Assembly (NCBI GenBank): GCA_041659285.1
Contig: JBAZYO010000004.1
Coordinates: forward strand, 372,001 to 436,000
DNA length: 64,000 bases
Source: Vicinamibacterales bacterium
GTDB lineage: Bacteria > Acidobacteriota > Vicinamibacteria > Vicinamibacterales > UBA2999
Reading direction: 5' to 3'
Positions 17,914-26,194 of this stretch are shown piece by piece. Below the pieces are notes generated by a model, which was given only the letters and a program-made list of their open reading frames with translations, was not told the origin of the DNA and did no database searches. The position numbers and the translations under genes are program-made. Every line of letters begins with the position of its first letter. Positions within the stretch are counted from its first letter, which is position 1.

Positions 17914-19298
17914 CGGGGCGATGGAGGCTCCATGGCCGCCGCAAGGTCGGCGCGGGCACGTTGGTAGAGCATGAGGGCGCCGGCGGCCGCGGACGAGGCG
18001 CGCTGGGCCAGGTCGATGTTGTTGGCCGACACGGACTCCGTTCGGAGGCGCAGGGCATTCTCCGCCAGCTCCCATGCGCTGCGGATCAAGGCGTGCCCGT
18101 TGGCCAGCTCGGGCGGCGGCGTCACCTTGGCGATCTTCCGCGAGGCGCCGGCGAGCCGCGTGGCGAGCGGGCCGATGGTGTGGAGCGGCGGGCCCGACAA
18201 GGTCCGTACCTGGTCGAGACTCACCGTCGCGTTCCTGAACGTGTTGAACGCGCCGTTCATGGCGCGGCGGTAACGGCGGTACGCTAGCGCCCGCTTCTCC
18301 CACTGCTTGCGCGTTTCGCGGCCCTGCACGGCGCCCTCGGCTTGCAGATCGAGCGTCGCGAGCAGCGCCGCCACTTCACCGGCACGCTGCCCGCCCAGGC
18401 GCCGATCCTCGTCCTTCACCCGCTCGCGCAACCGCTCGAACTCGGCAGCGTCGCCCTTGAGCGACAGCTTCACGGCCGCCTGGAGCGTGCGCTGGCGGAG
18501 GGCCGTGTAGTCGCGTTCGACCTCGTGCTCCTGGCGGAGGTCGCCGCTCACGCTGTGCCGCACGCGATCGGCCCACGCCTGCGGCAACAGCCCGACGGCG
18601 CGGTCGAGCAGGCGGAGCACCGATTGCAGCAGCGTGACGCGCTCGCCCGGCGACTCGGCGAGGGAAGCCGCGGCGACCAGCTGTTCCACCAGCTCGGCGT
18701 CGGTCGGCGGCGGCAGCGGCGGGGGCGGCGGCACCGCGAGCGGCGCGCTCAGCGACAGGTCGAAGCGGGTCTGGCCGACGGCCACGCGCAGTTGCGAGAT
18801 GATCTCGTCCAGCACGTCCAGCGACTGCCGCACTTCGCCGATGCGATAGCCGTAGTGCGAAGCGGGCCAGTCGGCCAGCGACTGGCGGGCGCGCTCGGCG
18901 GTGGCCAGCCGCACGCCTGGATCCGCCACGCGCGAGACGTCGTTCAAGGCCTTGGCCACCCCGGCGCTGAATTTCGCGAAGTCGTCTTCGCCGCGGGTCT
19001 CGGCGTAGGCGACCGCGCGCACCGATTCCGCGTACAGTTCCGTTCGCGGCCAGTCCACGCGCCCCGACGGGATGTTCACGAGGTGCAATTCCACGGGATC
19101 GCTGGTCAATTGGGTCGGAATGGAGAAGATCACGCGGTCGGCCACGCGGGCCCACTCGCCGTAACTGGCCAGCACGCGCCCGTCCGCCAGGAAGACGCGG
19201 AACAGCACGCGGCTCGCCGGCGACTGCGCGGCGGCAGCCACCGGCACGAGAGCGGCGATAAGCAAAAGGGCGGCAGTTGACCTGCGGGTGCGCAACAT
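17910..19298 (-). CDS. Secreted helical protein of unknown function
   Basis: 462 residues. A signal peptide (MLRTRRSTAALLLIAALVPVAAAAQS) supports the ATG at 19298 over an earlier in-frame start. An N-terminal beta-rich segment (FRVFLADGRVLASYGEWARVADRVIFSI) resembles a small SH3-like domain. A proline-rich linker (PPPPPLPPP) lies near residue 200, and the rest is long helices, coiled-coil-like (ERLRERVKDEDRRLGGQRAGEV). It heads the transcript that continues into the addB-like and addA-like genes with a 4-base overlap, an odd partner for cytoplasmic DNA repair. Confidence 0.65.
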   Translation of the reverse strand: MLRTRRSTAALLLIAALVPVAAAAQSPASRVLFRVFLADGRVLASYGEWARVADRVIFSIPTQLTSDPVELHLVNIPSGRVDWPRTELYAESVRAVAYAETRGEDDFAKFSAGVAKALNDVSRVADPGVRLATAERARQSLADWPASHYGYRIGEVRQSLDVLDEIISQLRVAVGQTRFDLSLSAPLAVPPPPPLPPPTDAELVEQLVAAASLAESPGERVTLLQSVLRLLDRAVGLLPQAWADRVRHSVSGDLRQEHEVERDYTALRQRTLQAAVKLSLKGDAAEFERLRERVKDEDRRLGGQRAGEVAALLATLDLQAEGAVQGRETRKQWEKRALAYRRYRRAMNGAFNTFRNATVSLDQVRTLSGPPLHTIGPLATRLAGASRKIAKVTPPPELANGHALIRSAWELAENALRLRTESVSANNIDLAQRASSAAAGALMLYQRARADLAAAMEPPSPR

Positions 19299-19318
19299 GT
19301 GCGGGGCTTGTCGGTTTA

Positions 19319-19344
19319 CCCGCCGTAGCTTTAGCGAAGGCGGG
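19319..19344. repeat. REP-like palindrome CCCGCC(G)TAGC...GCGAAGGCGGG
   Basis: An imperfect hairpin with CCCGCC and GGCGGG arms around a GTAGCTTTAGCGAA centre, in the gap between two divergent genes. Similar CCCGCCTTCGCTAAAG-type palindromes are common extragenic repeats in acidobacterial sequence. This is the third distinct palindrome family in the window. Confidence 0.5.
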
Positions 19345-19492
19345 AAGGTTAGTTTATCGCCTTGTGGAAATCCTGTGGACGAACGGTCTAAAAACTGTGG
19401 ATGACGCGACAGCGAAAATAAAGTCAGGGCCGTTGTTCCTCTGAACTTGACGCCCGAAATCCGCAAACCGCCGCTTTCGCGCGGCGCTTCGC

Positions 19493-19520
19493 TTGATCCG
19501 TTCCACCAACGACATACAAT
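19493..19520 (+). promoter_or_regulatory. Promoter TTGATC-16-TACAAT for the small protein/asparaginase pair
   Basis: A -35-like TTGATC (19493-19498) and -10-like TACAAT (19515-19520) are separated by 16 bases. The start point near 19527 leaves about 8 untranslated bases before the GTG at 19535. This makes the more upstream TTG codon (19493) in the same frame unusable, because it lies within the promoter. Confidence 0.55.
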
Positions 19521-19534
19521 CGTCGTCTCTCACC

Positions 19535-19750
19535 GTGACTGTCCAATTTTTCGAAGAGCACATTGCTGGTCGCACGTACCAGATCGAGGTTTCGCCGGTG
19601 TCGGCGGAGCGCTGGCGCGCCCAAATCGCGCGGCGGCCGGGGATCCAGACCTCGTTGATGCCCTTCTACGGCAAGACGCCCGAAGATGCAGCACGAGAGC
19701 TGAGCAACTGGCTGACTCTCGTATCCGGCGTGGCCCCAGCCAAGACATAA
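19535..19750 (+). CDS. Conserved small hypothetical protein upstream of asparaginase
   Basis: 71 residues from the GTG at 19535 (MTVQFFEEHIAGRTYQIEV). It has the look of a compact alpha/beta fold: two or three strands, then KTPEDAARELSNWLTL as a C-terminal amphipathic helix. No signal peptide or membrane span. It lies 10 bases before the asparaginase ATG and is probably cotranscribed with it. Function not recognised. Confidence 0.55.
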   Translation: MTVQFFEEHIAGRTYQIEVSPVSAERWRAQIARRPGIQTSLMPFYGKTPEDAARELSNWLTLVSGVAPAKT

Positions 19751-19760
19751 TCAACCCACC

Positions 19761-20861
19761 ATGACCCGACTCGTCTTCCGTCCGACACTCGTGTTGGCGT
19801 TCGCCCTGCTGTGCCTCTCCGTTGCCGGCCCGGCCCCGGTCCTCGCCCAGCCCGACCGCGGCGCACTCCCGCGCGTCCACTTCGTCGCCACCGGCGGCAC
19901 CATTTCCAACCGCGACGGCGGCCGGCTCACCGCGGAGGAGCTGGCCAGGTCCATGCCCGGCGTGGATCGATATGCCCGTCTCACCTTCGAGCAGTTCGCC
20001 AACGTGGCCAGCAGCGAGTTGACCCTGCAGCAATGGGTCGGGCTCTCGAAGCGCATCAACGAGATTTTCGCCAAGGAAAAGGACGTCGCCGGCGTCGTCG
20101 TGACCAGCGGTACCGACACGCTTGAAGAAACGGCGTTCTTCCTGCACCTGACCGTCCGCGACCCGAGGCCCGTCGTCCTGGTGGGATCGATGCGCAACCC
20201 CAGCACGCTGGGCTACGAAGGCGCCGCGAACCTGCTCGAGGGCGTGCGCGTGGCCGCCGACCCAGGCGCGCGCAACAAGGGCGCGCTGGTGGTGCTTAAC
20301 GATGAGATCAACTCCGCCCGCAACGTGACCAAGACCGACGCGCTCCGCCTGCAGACGTTCCGCAGCCGCGAGTACGGGCAGCTGGGCGTGGTGGACCGCG
20401 ACCGGGTGGTGTTCTTCAGCCAGATCACGCAGCGCACCAACGAGCGCGTCGAGTTCGACCTGTCGAAGGTCACCGAGTTGCCGCGCGTGGACGTGATTTG
20501 GGTGTACCAGGGCGCGTCCGGCGACCTGATCAAGGCCGCGGTTGACAACGGCGCCAAGGGCATCGTGATGGCCGTGGCGGGCGCGGGCGCCCTCAGCGGC
20601 ACGCAGAGCGAGGGGCTGGCCTACGCCGCCGGGAAAGGCGTGTTCATCGTCAACAGCACGCGAACGGGCAGCGGCCGCATTGCGCCGCCGCGCGGTGATT
20701 TGCCCGCCCCGGCCCAGGCCAACGAGGCCCAGCGCCGGCGCCGGCAGTTCAGCGTGGCCGGTGAGGACCACACGCCGATCAAGGCGCGCGTGTTGTTGAT
20801 GCTGGCGCTGACCCGGACCACCGACCGCAACGAGATTCAGCGCATCTTCAGCGAGTACTAG
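19761..20861 (+). CDS. Periplasmic type II L-asparaginase
   Basis: 366 residues that hydrolyse L-asparagine to aspartate and ammonia. An N-terminal signal peptide (VLAFALLCLSVAGPAPVLAQ) directs export. The first active-site Thr is T47 in VATGGTISNRDGG, and the second motif is VVVTSGTDTLEET (T118-D119). GSMRNPSTLGYEGAANLLEGV and the lysine in TKTDALRLQTF complete the site. Length and signal peptide are typical of the high-affinity periplasmic enzyme. Glutaminase side activity is possible. Confidence 0.92.
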   Translation: MTRLVFRPTLVLAFALLCLSVAGPAPVLAQPDRGALPRVHFVATGGTISNRDGGRLTAEELARSMPGVDRYARLTFEQFANVASSELTLQQWVGLSKRINEIFAKEKDVAGVVVTSGTDTLEETAFFLHLTVRDPRPVVLVGSMRNPSTLGYEGAANLLEGVRVAADPGARNKGALVVLNDEINSARNVTKTDALRLQTFRSREYGQLGVVDRDRVVFFSQITQRTNERVEFDLSKVTELPRVDVIWVYQGASGDLIKAAVDNGAKGIVMAVAGAGALSGTQSEGLAYAAGKGVFIVNSTRTGSGRIAPPRGDLPAPAQANEAQRRRRQFSVAGEDHTPIKARVLLMLALTRTTDRNEIQRIFSEY

Positions 20862-20875
20862 GACTCGGAAACGCG

Positions 20876-21823
20876 CTATGCCTTCAGGAACGGCCGGAGT
20901 TCGGCCAGCACCTCGGCCGGCACGTCTTCCTGCAGGTTGTGACCGCCGGGCAGGCCCTTGCCGGTCACGTTGACGCCGCGCTCTTTCCAGATTGCCAGCA
21001 CGTCGTAGATCCGGCCCATCGGTCCCTTCAGGCCCCACAGGGTCATCACCGGGCAGGCGATCTTCTTGTTGAGATCCGCCTCGTCGTGCTTGAGGTCGAT
21101 CGACGCGCTGGCACGATAGTCTTCGCACATGCCGTGGATGTTGGCCGGGTCGAGGTTGGCGCGAAGGTACTCGAGCTGGACGTCCGTGGTCGCGCGCGCC
21201 TTCTGCGCTTCGTACTGCGCCTTCAACTGTTCCTCGGGCCCCGGCGCCGGACGCACGTTGTTGAACCAGTGGAAGTAGGCCTGGATGAACTCGATGGTGA
21301 CGTGGGTGTAGAGGTAGTGGGTCGGGACGATGTCGAACACGGCCAGCTTCGTCACCTTGTCGGCGTGATCGAGGGCCAGGCGATGTCCCACGCGCCCGCC
21401 GCGGTCGTGGCCGACCACCGCGAACTTGTCGAAGCCGAAGCTCTTCATCACCTCGACCTGGTCGAGCGCCATCGCGCGCTTCGAGTAGTTGGCGTGGTTC
21501 TCGCCGTCGGGCGGCTTGCTGCTGTCGCCGTAGCCGCGCAGGTCCGGCACGATCACCGTGTAGTCTTTCGCCAGTTCCGGCGCGATCAGGCGCATCGACA
21601 CGTGCGTTTGCGGCGCGCCGTGCATCAGCAACAGCGGCGGTCCCGAGCCGGCGTGCACCAGGTTGATCTCGGCGCCTGACGTTTTCACCCGCGCCGCCTT
21701 GAAGCCCGGAAAGAAGCGAAGGGTGTCGCCCTGCGCCGACGCGATCGTCGTCTTTCCCACAACGCTGGTCGCAGCCAGCGCCGCCGTCATCTGCAATAAC
21801 TCACGCCGGTTCAGAACGTCCAT
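20876..21823 (-). CDS. Exported alpha/beta hydrolase with fluoroacetate-dehalogenase active site
   Basis: 315 residues. A twin-arginine-like leader (NRRELLQM followed by a hydrophobic stretch) predicts Tat export. The core resembles haloacetate dehalogenases: nucleophile Asp140 in VVGHDRGGRVGHR with Arg141 and Arg144, Asp164 in VFDIVPT, halide-binding His185-Trp186 in YFHWF, Tyr236 in EDYRA and catalytic His295 in PGGHN. The 24- and 45-residue spacings from the nucleophile equal those of the structurally known R. palustris enzyme. The start at 21823 is supported by a TAGAAT hexamer 7 bases upstream. Epoxide hydrolase is the alternative, but the H-W pair favours dehalogenase. Confidence 0.82.
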   Translation of the reverse strand: MDVLNRRELLQMTAALAATSVVGKTTIASAQGDTLRFFPGFKAARVKTSGAEINLVHAGSGPPLLLMHGAPQTHVSMRLIAPELAKDYTVIVPDLRGYGDSSKPPDGENHANYSKRAMALDQVEVMKSFGFDKFAVVGHDRGGRVGHRLALDHADKVTKLAVFDIVPTHYLYTHVTIEFIQAYFHWFNNVRPAPGPEEQLKAQYEAQKARATTDVQLEYLRANLDPANIHGMCEDYRASASIDLKHDEADLNKKIACPVMTLWGLKGPMGRIYDVLAIWKERGVNVTGKGLPGGHNLQEDVPAEVLAELRPFLKA

Positions 21824-21894
21824 GGGCGGCATTCTAGCCGACTTCGATCCGAAGCCAGACAGGACCCGCCTGCGGCCCTGCTTGGGATCGCTCC

Positions 21895-24297
21895 CTAGCT
21901 GCGGATCGTGCGGATCGCAAACACGGGCGCCACCTCGTTGCCGTTGGTGGCGACGAAGCGCACGGTGATCGTCTGGCGGCCGTTCGTAATCAGCGGCGGC
22001 ACGCGGTAATGCATGTCGTAGAACTTCGCCACGCTGCTCTGCGGCATCACGCCGTTGCCAATCCGGAGGTCATCGACGAGGATGTCGAACGTCCGCGCGC
22101 GGCGGTTGTCGCTGTTGTAGGTCACGACCAGCGTGGTCGGGCTCGAGCCGTCGATGGGCAGGTCGTACGAAAACCACCTGGCGCTGCGCCGCCCGGACCG
22201 GCCGTCGTTGCGCACAATCGTGGATTCCTCGCCGCGCTGGTTGAACGGCTTCTCCGCGGCCGGATCGATCGTCACCAACGCCGCCATCGTCGCGGCCTCG
22301 AGCTCGGCCTGGCGCTGGCGTTCGGCGTCGAGCTCGGCGAGCTTCGCGGCGAATTCGACGGGCGTCAGCACATCCCAGTAGGCGGCGTAGACGCGGCGAT
22401 GCACGCCGTAGAACGGGCGGAACTCGACGTCGGCCGCGGCGGATCCGCCCGGCGTGCGCAGGAGGCCCGCGGCCATGAACGTGCCCGGCTTGCCCGCCAC
22501 CGGCTTCAGCAGTTCCGTGACCGGCCGCTCGGTCACGATTGCCGGCGGTTCAGGCGGAGCCGACCGCACGCCGTCGCCGTCGCCATCGTCTCCACGCCGC
22601 GGTGCCGGGCCCAGGTCGCCGGCCAGCACCAGCGGTCCCCACATCACGACCGCCTTCTTCGGATTGTCGGGCAGGCGCTCGAGGCGCAGGGCCTTCGGCA
22701 TCGCCAGCGTGACCTCATCACCGCTCTTCCACGTTCGCCGAATCTCCACGTACGAACCGGCCCTGGGCAGCGTCGAGACCGGCCGGCCATTCACGCGCAC
22801 GCTGAAGCCGTCTTGCGCCCACGACGGCCGCCGCAGGGCGAGCGTGAACTCGCGCGGCGCCCGCAGCTCGAGCTTCATCGCCGCCGCGTCGCCCTCGGGG
22901 AACGACGTGGACATCTCGAACTTCACGCCGGCCGCTCCCCACCGCGCCGTGGATGGGGCGTAAACGTTCACGAAGAGCCGGTCACCGGATTCGTAGTACA
23001 GCCCGAGGCCGTGCAGCGCGTGGCTCTCCATGCCGGTGCCGACACAGCACGTGAAGCTCCGCTGCATGTCGGCGTATTCCCGCCGCACGCCGGCGCCGAC
23101 CGGCACCATGTAGCAAGTGGACCCGTCTTCGCTGTCCATCGATCCCAGGATGTGGTTGAACAGCGCGCGTTCGTGGAACTCGGCGTAGCGGATGTCGGGC
23201 TCCAACGCGAACAGCTTCCGCGTCAGCTTCAGCATGTTGTAGACGTTGCAGGTCTCGGCGGTCCGTCCTTCGGTGATGTTGCCGAGCAGGTCGGGCTCGC
23301 GGAAGTACTCGTCCTTGCCGTGACCGCCGGTGGCGAAGGTGTGGTGGTTGACGACGCGATTCCAGAACACCGTGGCCGCGGCCTGGTCGCCGCGATCGCC
23401 GGCGCAGGCATAGCGGGCGGCGGCGCCCACCAGCTTCGGCACCTGCGTGTTGCCGTGCAGGCTGCTCAGCGGATCCTGTCCGGCCTTGAGCGGATCGATC
23501 ACCGCCTTGTGGTCGAACTTGTGCGAGAGGTCGAGCCACCGCTGGTCGCCGGTGTCGGCGTAAAGATCCGCCATCATCTCGTTCATGCCGCCGAACTCGG
23601 TGGCCAGCATGCGCTGGATGGTCGCGTCGTCCATCGGCGACAGGAACGTCGCCGCCCACTCGGCGAACTTCACTTCAATCGCCAGGGCGGCCTGGTTGCC
23701 GGTGTGGCGGTAGGCGTCGCGCAGGCCGGCAAAGGTCTTGTGCAGCGTGTACCACGGCGACCACAGGCCGTTCAGGTCGAAGTTCGCGGAGCGGATGTTG
23801 CCCTTCGACACCTCGGCGAACGCCGCCTTCACGCCCTGGAGCGCGCCGGCATACCCGTCGCCGTGCGCGTCTTGCACCACCTTCAGCTCGCTGACGATGT
23901 AGTCGGCGCGTTGCTTGAAGCGGGCGTCGCCGGTGGCGGCCCACATCAGGCTGACCGCCGACAGATAGTGCCCGGCGATGTGGCCGGTGAGCTGGCGGCC
24001 CTCGGCGTCCCAGCCGGTGTAGCCCTCGGCCCTGGGCGCGAGGCCGGCGAGCTTGCGATAGAAGGCCAGCATGCGATCGGGCTCGAGCGACAGCAGGTAC
24101 TTGGCGTCGAGGTCCTGCGCGTGTTTGAGCGGACCGCCGGTCAGGCGCACCGCCGTCAACGGCAGCGGCCGCGCCGTGTCGGCCACCGCCAGCGCGATCT
24201 TCTGGGCAAAGCCGGACGAGACCAGCCACGCCGACCCGCCGGCGACCAGCTGAAAGAACTCGCTGCGGGAGATCTTGTCGCGGAACGCAAGGCCCAT
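21895..24297 (-). CDS. GH127-family beta-L-arabinofuranosidase-like glycoside hydrolase
   Basis: 800 residues, DUF1680/GH127. The (alpha/alpha)6-barrel region contains LTGHIAGHYLSAVSLMWAATGD. The cysteine-glycosidase signature follows: GRTAETCNVYNMLKLTRKLF with the acid Glu and a zinc Cys, then SFTCCVGTGMESH with the nucleophile and zinc cysteines. A C-terminal beta-sandwich is followed by about 170 extra residues before a final domain (QRGEESTIVRNDGRSGRRSARWF). The N-terminal SRSEFFQLVAGGSAW looks like an export leader. It releases arabinofuranose from plant glycans, and the divergent epimerase and nearby xylulokinase fit pentose use. Confidence 0.88.
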   Translation of the reverse strand: MGLAFRDKISRSEFFQLVAGGSAWLVSSGFAQKIALAVADTARPLPLTAVRLTGGPLKHAQDLDAKYLLSLEPDRMLAFYRKLAGLAPRAEGYTGWDAEGRQLTGHIAGHYLSAVSLMWAATGDARFKQRADYIVSELKVVQDAHGDGYAGALQGVKAAFAEVSKGNIRSANFDLNGLWSPWYTLHKTFAGLRDAYRHTGNQAALAIEVKFAEWAATFLSPMDDATIQRMLATEFGGMNEMMADLYADTGDQRWLDLSHKFDHKAVIDPLKAGQDPLSSLHGNTQVPKLVGAAARYACAGDRGDQAAATVFWNRVVNHHTFATGGHGKDEYFREPDLLGNITEGRTAETCNVYNMLKLTRKLFALEPDIRYAEFHERALFNHILGSMDSEDGSTCYMVPVGAGVRREYADMQRSFTCCVGTGMESHALHGLGLYYESGDRLFVNVYAPSTARWGAAGVKFEMSTSFPEGDAAAMKLELRAPREFTLALRRPSWAQDGFSVRVNGRPVSTLPRAGSYVEIRRTWKSGDEVTLAMPKALRLERLPDNPKKAVVMWGPLVLAGDLGPAPRRGDDGDGDGVRSAPPEPPAIVTERPVTELLKPVAGKPGTFMAAGLLRTPGGSAAADVEFRPFYGVHRRVYAAYWDVLTPVEFAAKLAELDAERQRQAELEAATMAALVTIDPAAEKPFNQRGEESTIVRNDGRSGRRSARWFSYDLPIDGSSPTTLVVTYNSDNRRARTFDILVDDLRIGNGVMPQSSVAKFYDMHYRVPPLITNGRQTITVRFVATNGNEVAPVFAIRTIRS

Positions 24298-24339
24298 GGA
24301 CGCGCCATCTTACATTGCGACGCGTGGTAGTCTGCCCCC

Positions 24340-25518
24340 ATGAGACCCCTGGTGTGTTCCATGCTGCTGGCATTGACCGTGGGGGCCTGCCGCGCCACGC
24401 CACCAGCGGCGCCGGCGGCCGCGCCCGCCGCTGCGCCCGAGGCGTCAGGACCGACCGTGCCCAAAGACCTCTTCGGAACGATCGCGCTTCCCAACCAGCC
24501 CGCGCAAGCGATCGAACGCTACACGCTGAAGAACGCCCACGGCGTCGAAGTGCAGGCGATCACGTACGGCGGCATCATCACGTCGATCAAGGCGCCTGAC
24601 CGTAACGGCGCGATGGCCGACATCGTGCTGGGTTTCGACAGCATCGACGGTTACGCCAAGGGCCATCCCTATTTCGGCGCCCTTGTCGGGCGCTACGGCA
24701 ACCGCATCGCCAGGGGCCGCTTTGCGATCGATGGCCAGTCGTTCCGGCTGGCCACCAACGACGGGCCCAACCACCTGCACGGCGGCGTTCGCGGTTTCGA
24801 CAAGCAGGTGTGGAAGGCGGAGCCACTGCCGGGCAAGAACGGCGTGATGTTCTCCAGGACGAGCCCCGACGGCGAAGAGGGGTATCCCGGCAACCTGGAG
24901 CTTCGTGTCAGCTACGAGCTCACCGACGGGAACCAACTGATCGTCGAGTACCGCGCGGTGACCGACAAGGCCACCCCGCTCAACCTGACGCAGCACAGCT
25001 ACTTCAACCTGGCCGGCGACGGCTCGGGCGACATCCTCGGACACTCGCTGCTGTTAAATGCCGACCGCTACACGCCCGTGAACGGCACGCTGATTCCAAC
25101 CGGCGACATCGCTTCCGTCGAGGGGACGCCCTTTGACTTCCGGACGGCGTCGCTGATCGGCGCGCGCATCGACCAGCCGCATCCGCAGCTCAAGGCCGGC
25201 AAGGGCTACGACCACAACTGGGTGCTCAATCGCCGCGGCGAAGGCCTGCAGCTCGCGGCCGTGGTCACTGAGCCGGCGTCGGGCCGCACGCTCGAGATCA
25301 CCACGACCGAACCGGGCATCCAGTTCTACGCCGGGAATTTTCTCGACGGCACGCTGACCGGCAAGAACGGCCACGTCTACAAGCACCGCTCCGGCTTCTG
25401 CCTCGAAACGCAGCACTTCCCGGATTCGCCGAATCAGCCCGCGTTCCCGTCTGCCATCGTGAAACCGGGAGAGGAATTCCGGAGCACGACGGTGTTCACG
25501 TTTGGGGTGTCCCGCTAG
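24340..25518 (+). CDS. galM: Aldose 1-epimerase (mutarotase), lipoprotein
   Basis: 392 residues that interconvert alpha and beta anomers of aldoses. It starts with a lipoprotein signal peptide (lipobox L-T-V-G-A-C, Cys17), so it is anchored in the envelope, unlike cytoplasmic GalM. Catalytic residues are seen in NHLHGGVRGFDKQVW, TQHSYFNLAG (His) and GIQFYAGNFLDG. A late Glu in SGFCLETQHFPDSPN is the general base. A TAGTCT hexamer 6 bases before the ATG suggests a leaderless transcript, overlapping the promoter of the divergent GH127 gene. The last 23 bases overlap the convergent methyltransferase gene. Confidence 0.92.
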   Translation: MRPLVCSMLLALTVGACRATPPAAPAAAPAAAPEASGPTVPKDLFGTIALPNQPAQAIERYTLKNAHGVEVQAITYGGIITSIKAPDRNGAMADIVLGFDSIDGYAKGHPYFGALVGRYGNRIARGRFAIDGQSFRLATNDGPNHLHGGVRGFDKQVWKAEPLPGKNGVMFSRTSPDGEEGYPGNLELRVSYELTDGNQLIVEYRAVTDKATPLNLTQHSYFNLAGDGSGDILGHSLLLNADRYTPVNGTLIPTGDIASVEGTPFDFRTASLIGARIDQPHPQLKAGKGYDHNWVLNRRGEGLQLAAVVTEPASGRTLEITTTEPGIQFYAGNFLDGTLTGKNGHVYKHRSGFCLETQHFPDSPNQPAFPSAIVKPGEEFRSTTVFTFGVSR

Positions 25519-26194
25519 CCGCGAGAGGCGCGCCGGGCGACGCGAGGAGCAGCCGGTTCTTGGGCGTGACCTCGGCGGGAATCGCCTGGGTCCACACGCG
25601 ATACCCGTGACGTTCGAGCCCGACCGCGCGCATGATGTCGATGGCCAGCGGACCATCGACCCATCCCGACAAGGCGCCGGAATCATTCACCACCAGGTCG
25701 TGACAGCACGGCAGCACCGCCACGCGGGCCCCAGCCGCGACCGCGCGCGCCAGGACCACGTCGGTCAGCGCGCCGCACGCGTGACTCGACACCACCAGGT
25801 CGTCGGCCCGCAGACTGACGGCGTCGAGCGGCCCTTCCTCGAAAGTCACGCGGCCCTGCAGGCGGGGCCACTCCTGCAGCAGCGCGGCATGCAGCTTCGC
25901 GCACGAGGGCGGCAATCGCGTATCCACGGCGATGGCCTCCGCCGACGTGTCGTCCAGGATCATCAGGATCTGAGCGAGCAGGCCGTGGCCCGCTCCCAAA
26001 TCGACAATGCGGCCGCCGCGGAACAGGCGTCGCGCGCGCCGCGCGACCTCCCAGGCTTCGTAGAGCTCCTTGCGCGGGAGGCAACCGGCGTGGCACACCG
26101 CCCGGGCAATGCGGTCGAACAGCGTCTCCCCGGGAAAACGGCCGAGATCGTGATCGGTGAGGCGGGCCTTCGAGGCGGGAGAAAACGGCGTCAT
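25496..26194 (-). CDS. Methyltransferase of the METTL25/RRNAD1-like (PF13679) group
   Basis: 232 residues. The SAM-binding motif is GRIVDLGAGHGLLAQILMI. The family-specific residues are in VVSSHACGALTDVVLARAV and VAVLPCCHDLVVN (H-A-C-G and P-C-C-H), which are rare outside this group. Related eukaryotic proteins are linked with rRNA/tRNA or protein modification, but the bacterial substrate is unknown. The ATG at 26194 overlaps the xylulokinase stop (ATGA). The 3' end overlaps the convergent epimerase gene by 23 bases. Confidence 0.75.
   Translation of the reverse strand: MTPFSPASKARLTDHDLGRFPGETLFDRIARAVCHAGCLPRKELYEAWEVARRARRLFRGGRIVDLGAGHGLLAQILMILDDTSAEAIAVDTRLPPSCAKLHAALLQEWPRLQGRVTFEEGPLDAVSLRADDLVVSSHACGALTDVVLARAVAAGARVAVLPCCHDLVVNDSGALSGWVDGPLAIDIMRAVGLERHGYRVWTQAIPAEVTPKNRLLLASPGAPLAASGTPQT

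Noticed and set aside
13269..17967. Long plus-strand open frames opposite the AddA/AddB-like genes
   Set aside because: Composition is shadow-like and no motif is seen. The minus-strand reading has complete helicase and nuclease motifs.
19299..19534. Replication origin
   Set aside because: Only three imperfect DnaA-like boxes, no AT-rich unwinding stretch and no dnaA/dnaN/gidA neighbourhood.
22009..24330. 773-codon plus-strand frame opposite the GH127 gene
   Set aside because: It runs antisense to a gene with clear catalytic motifs and has Arg/Val/His-rich low-information sequence.
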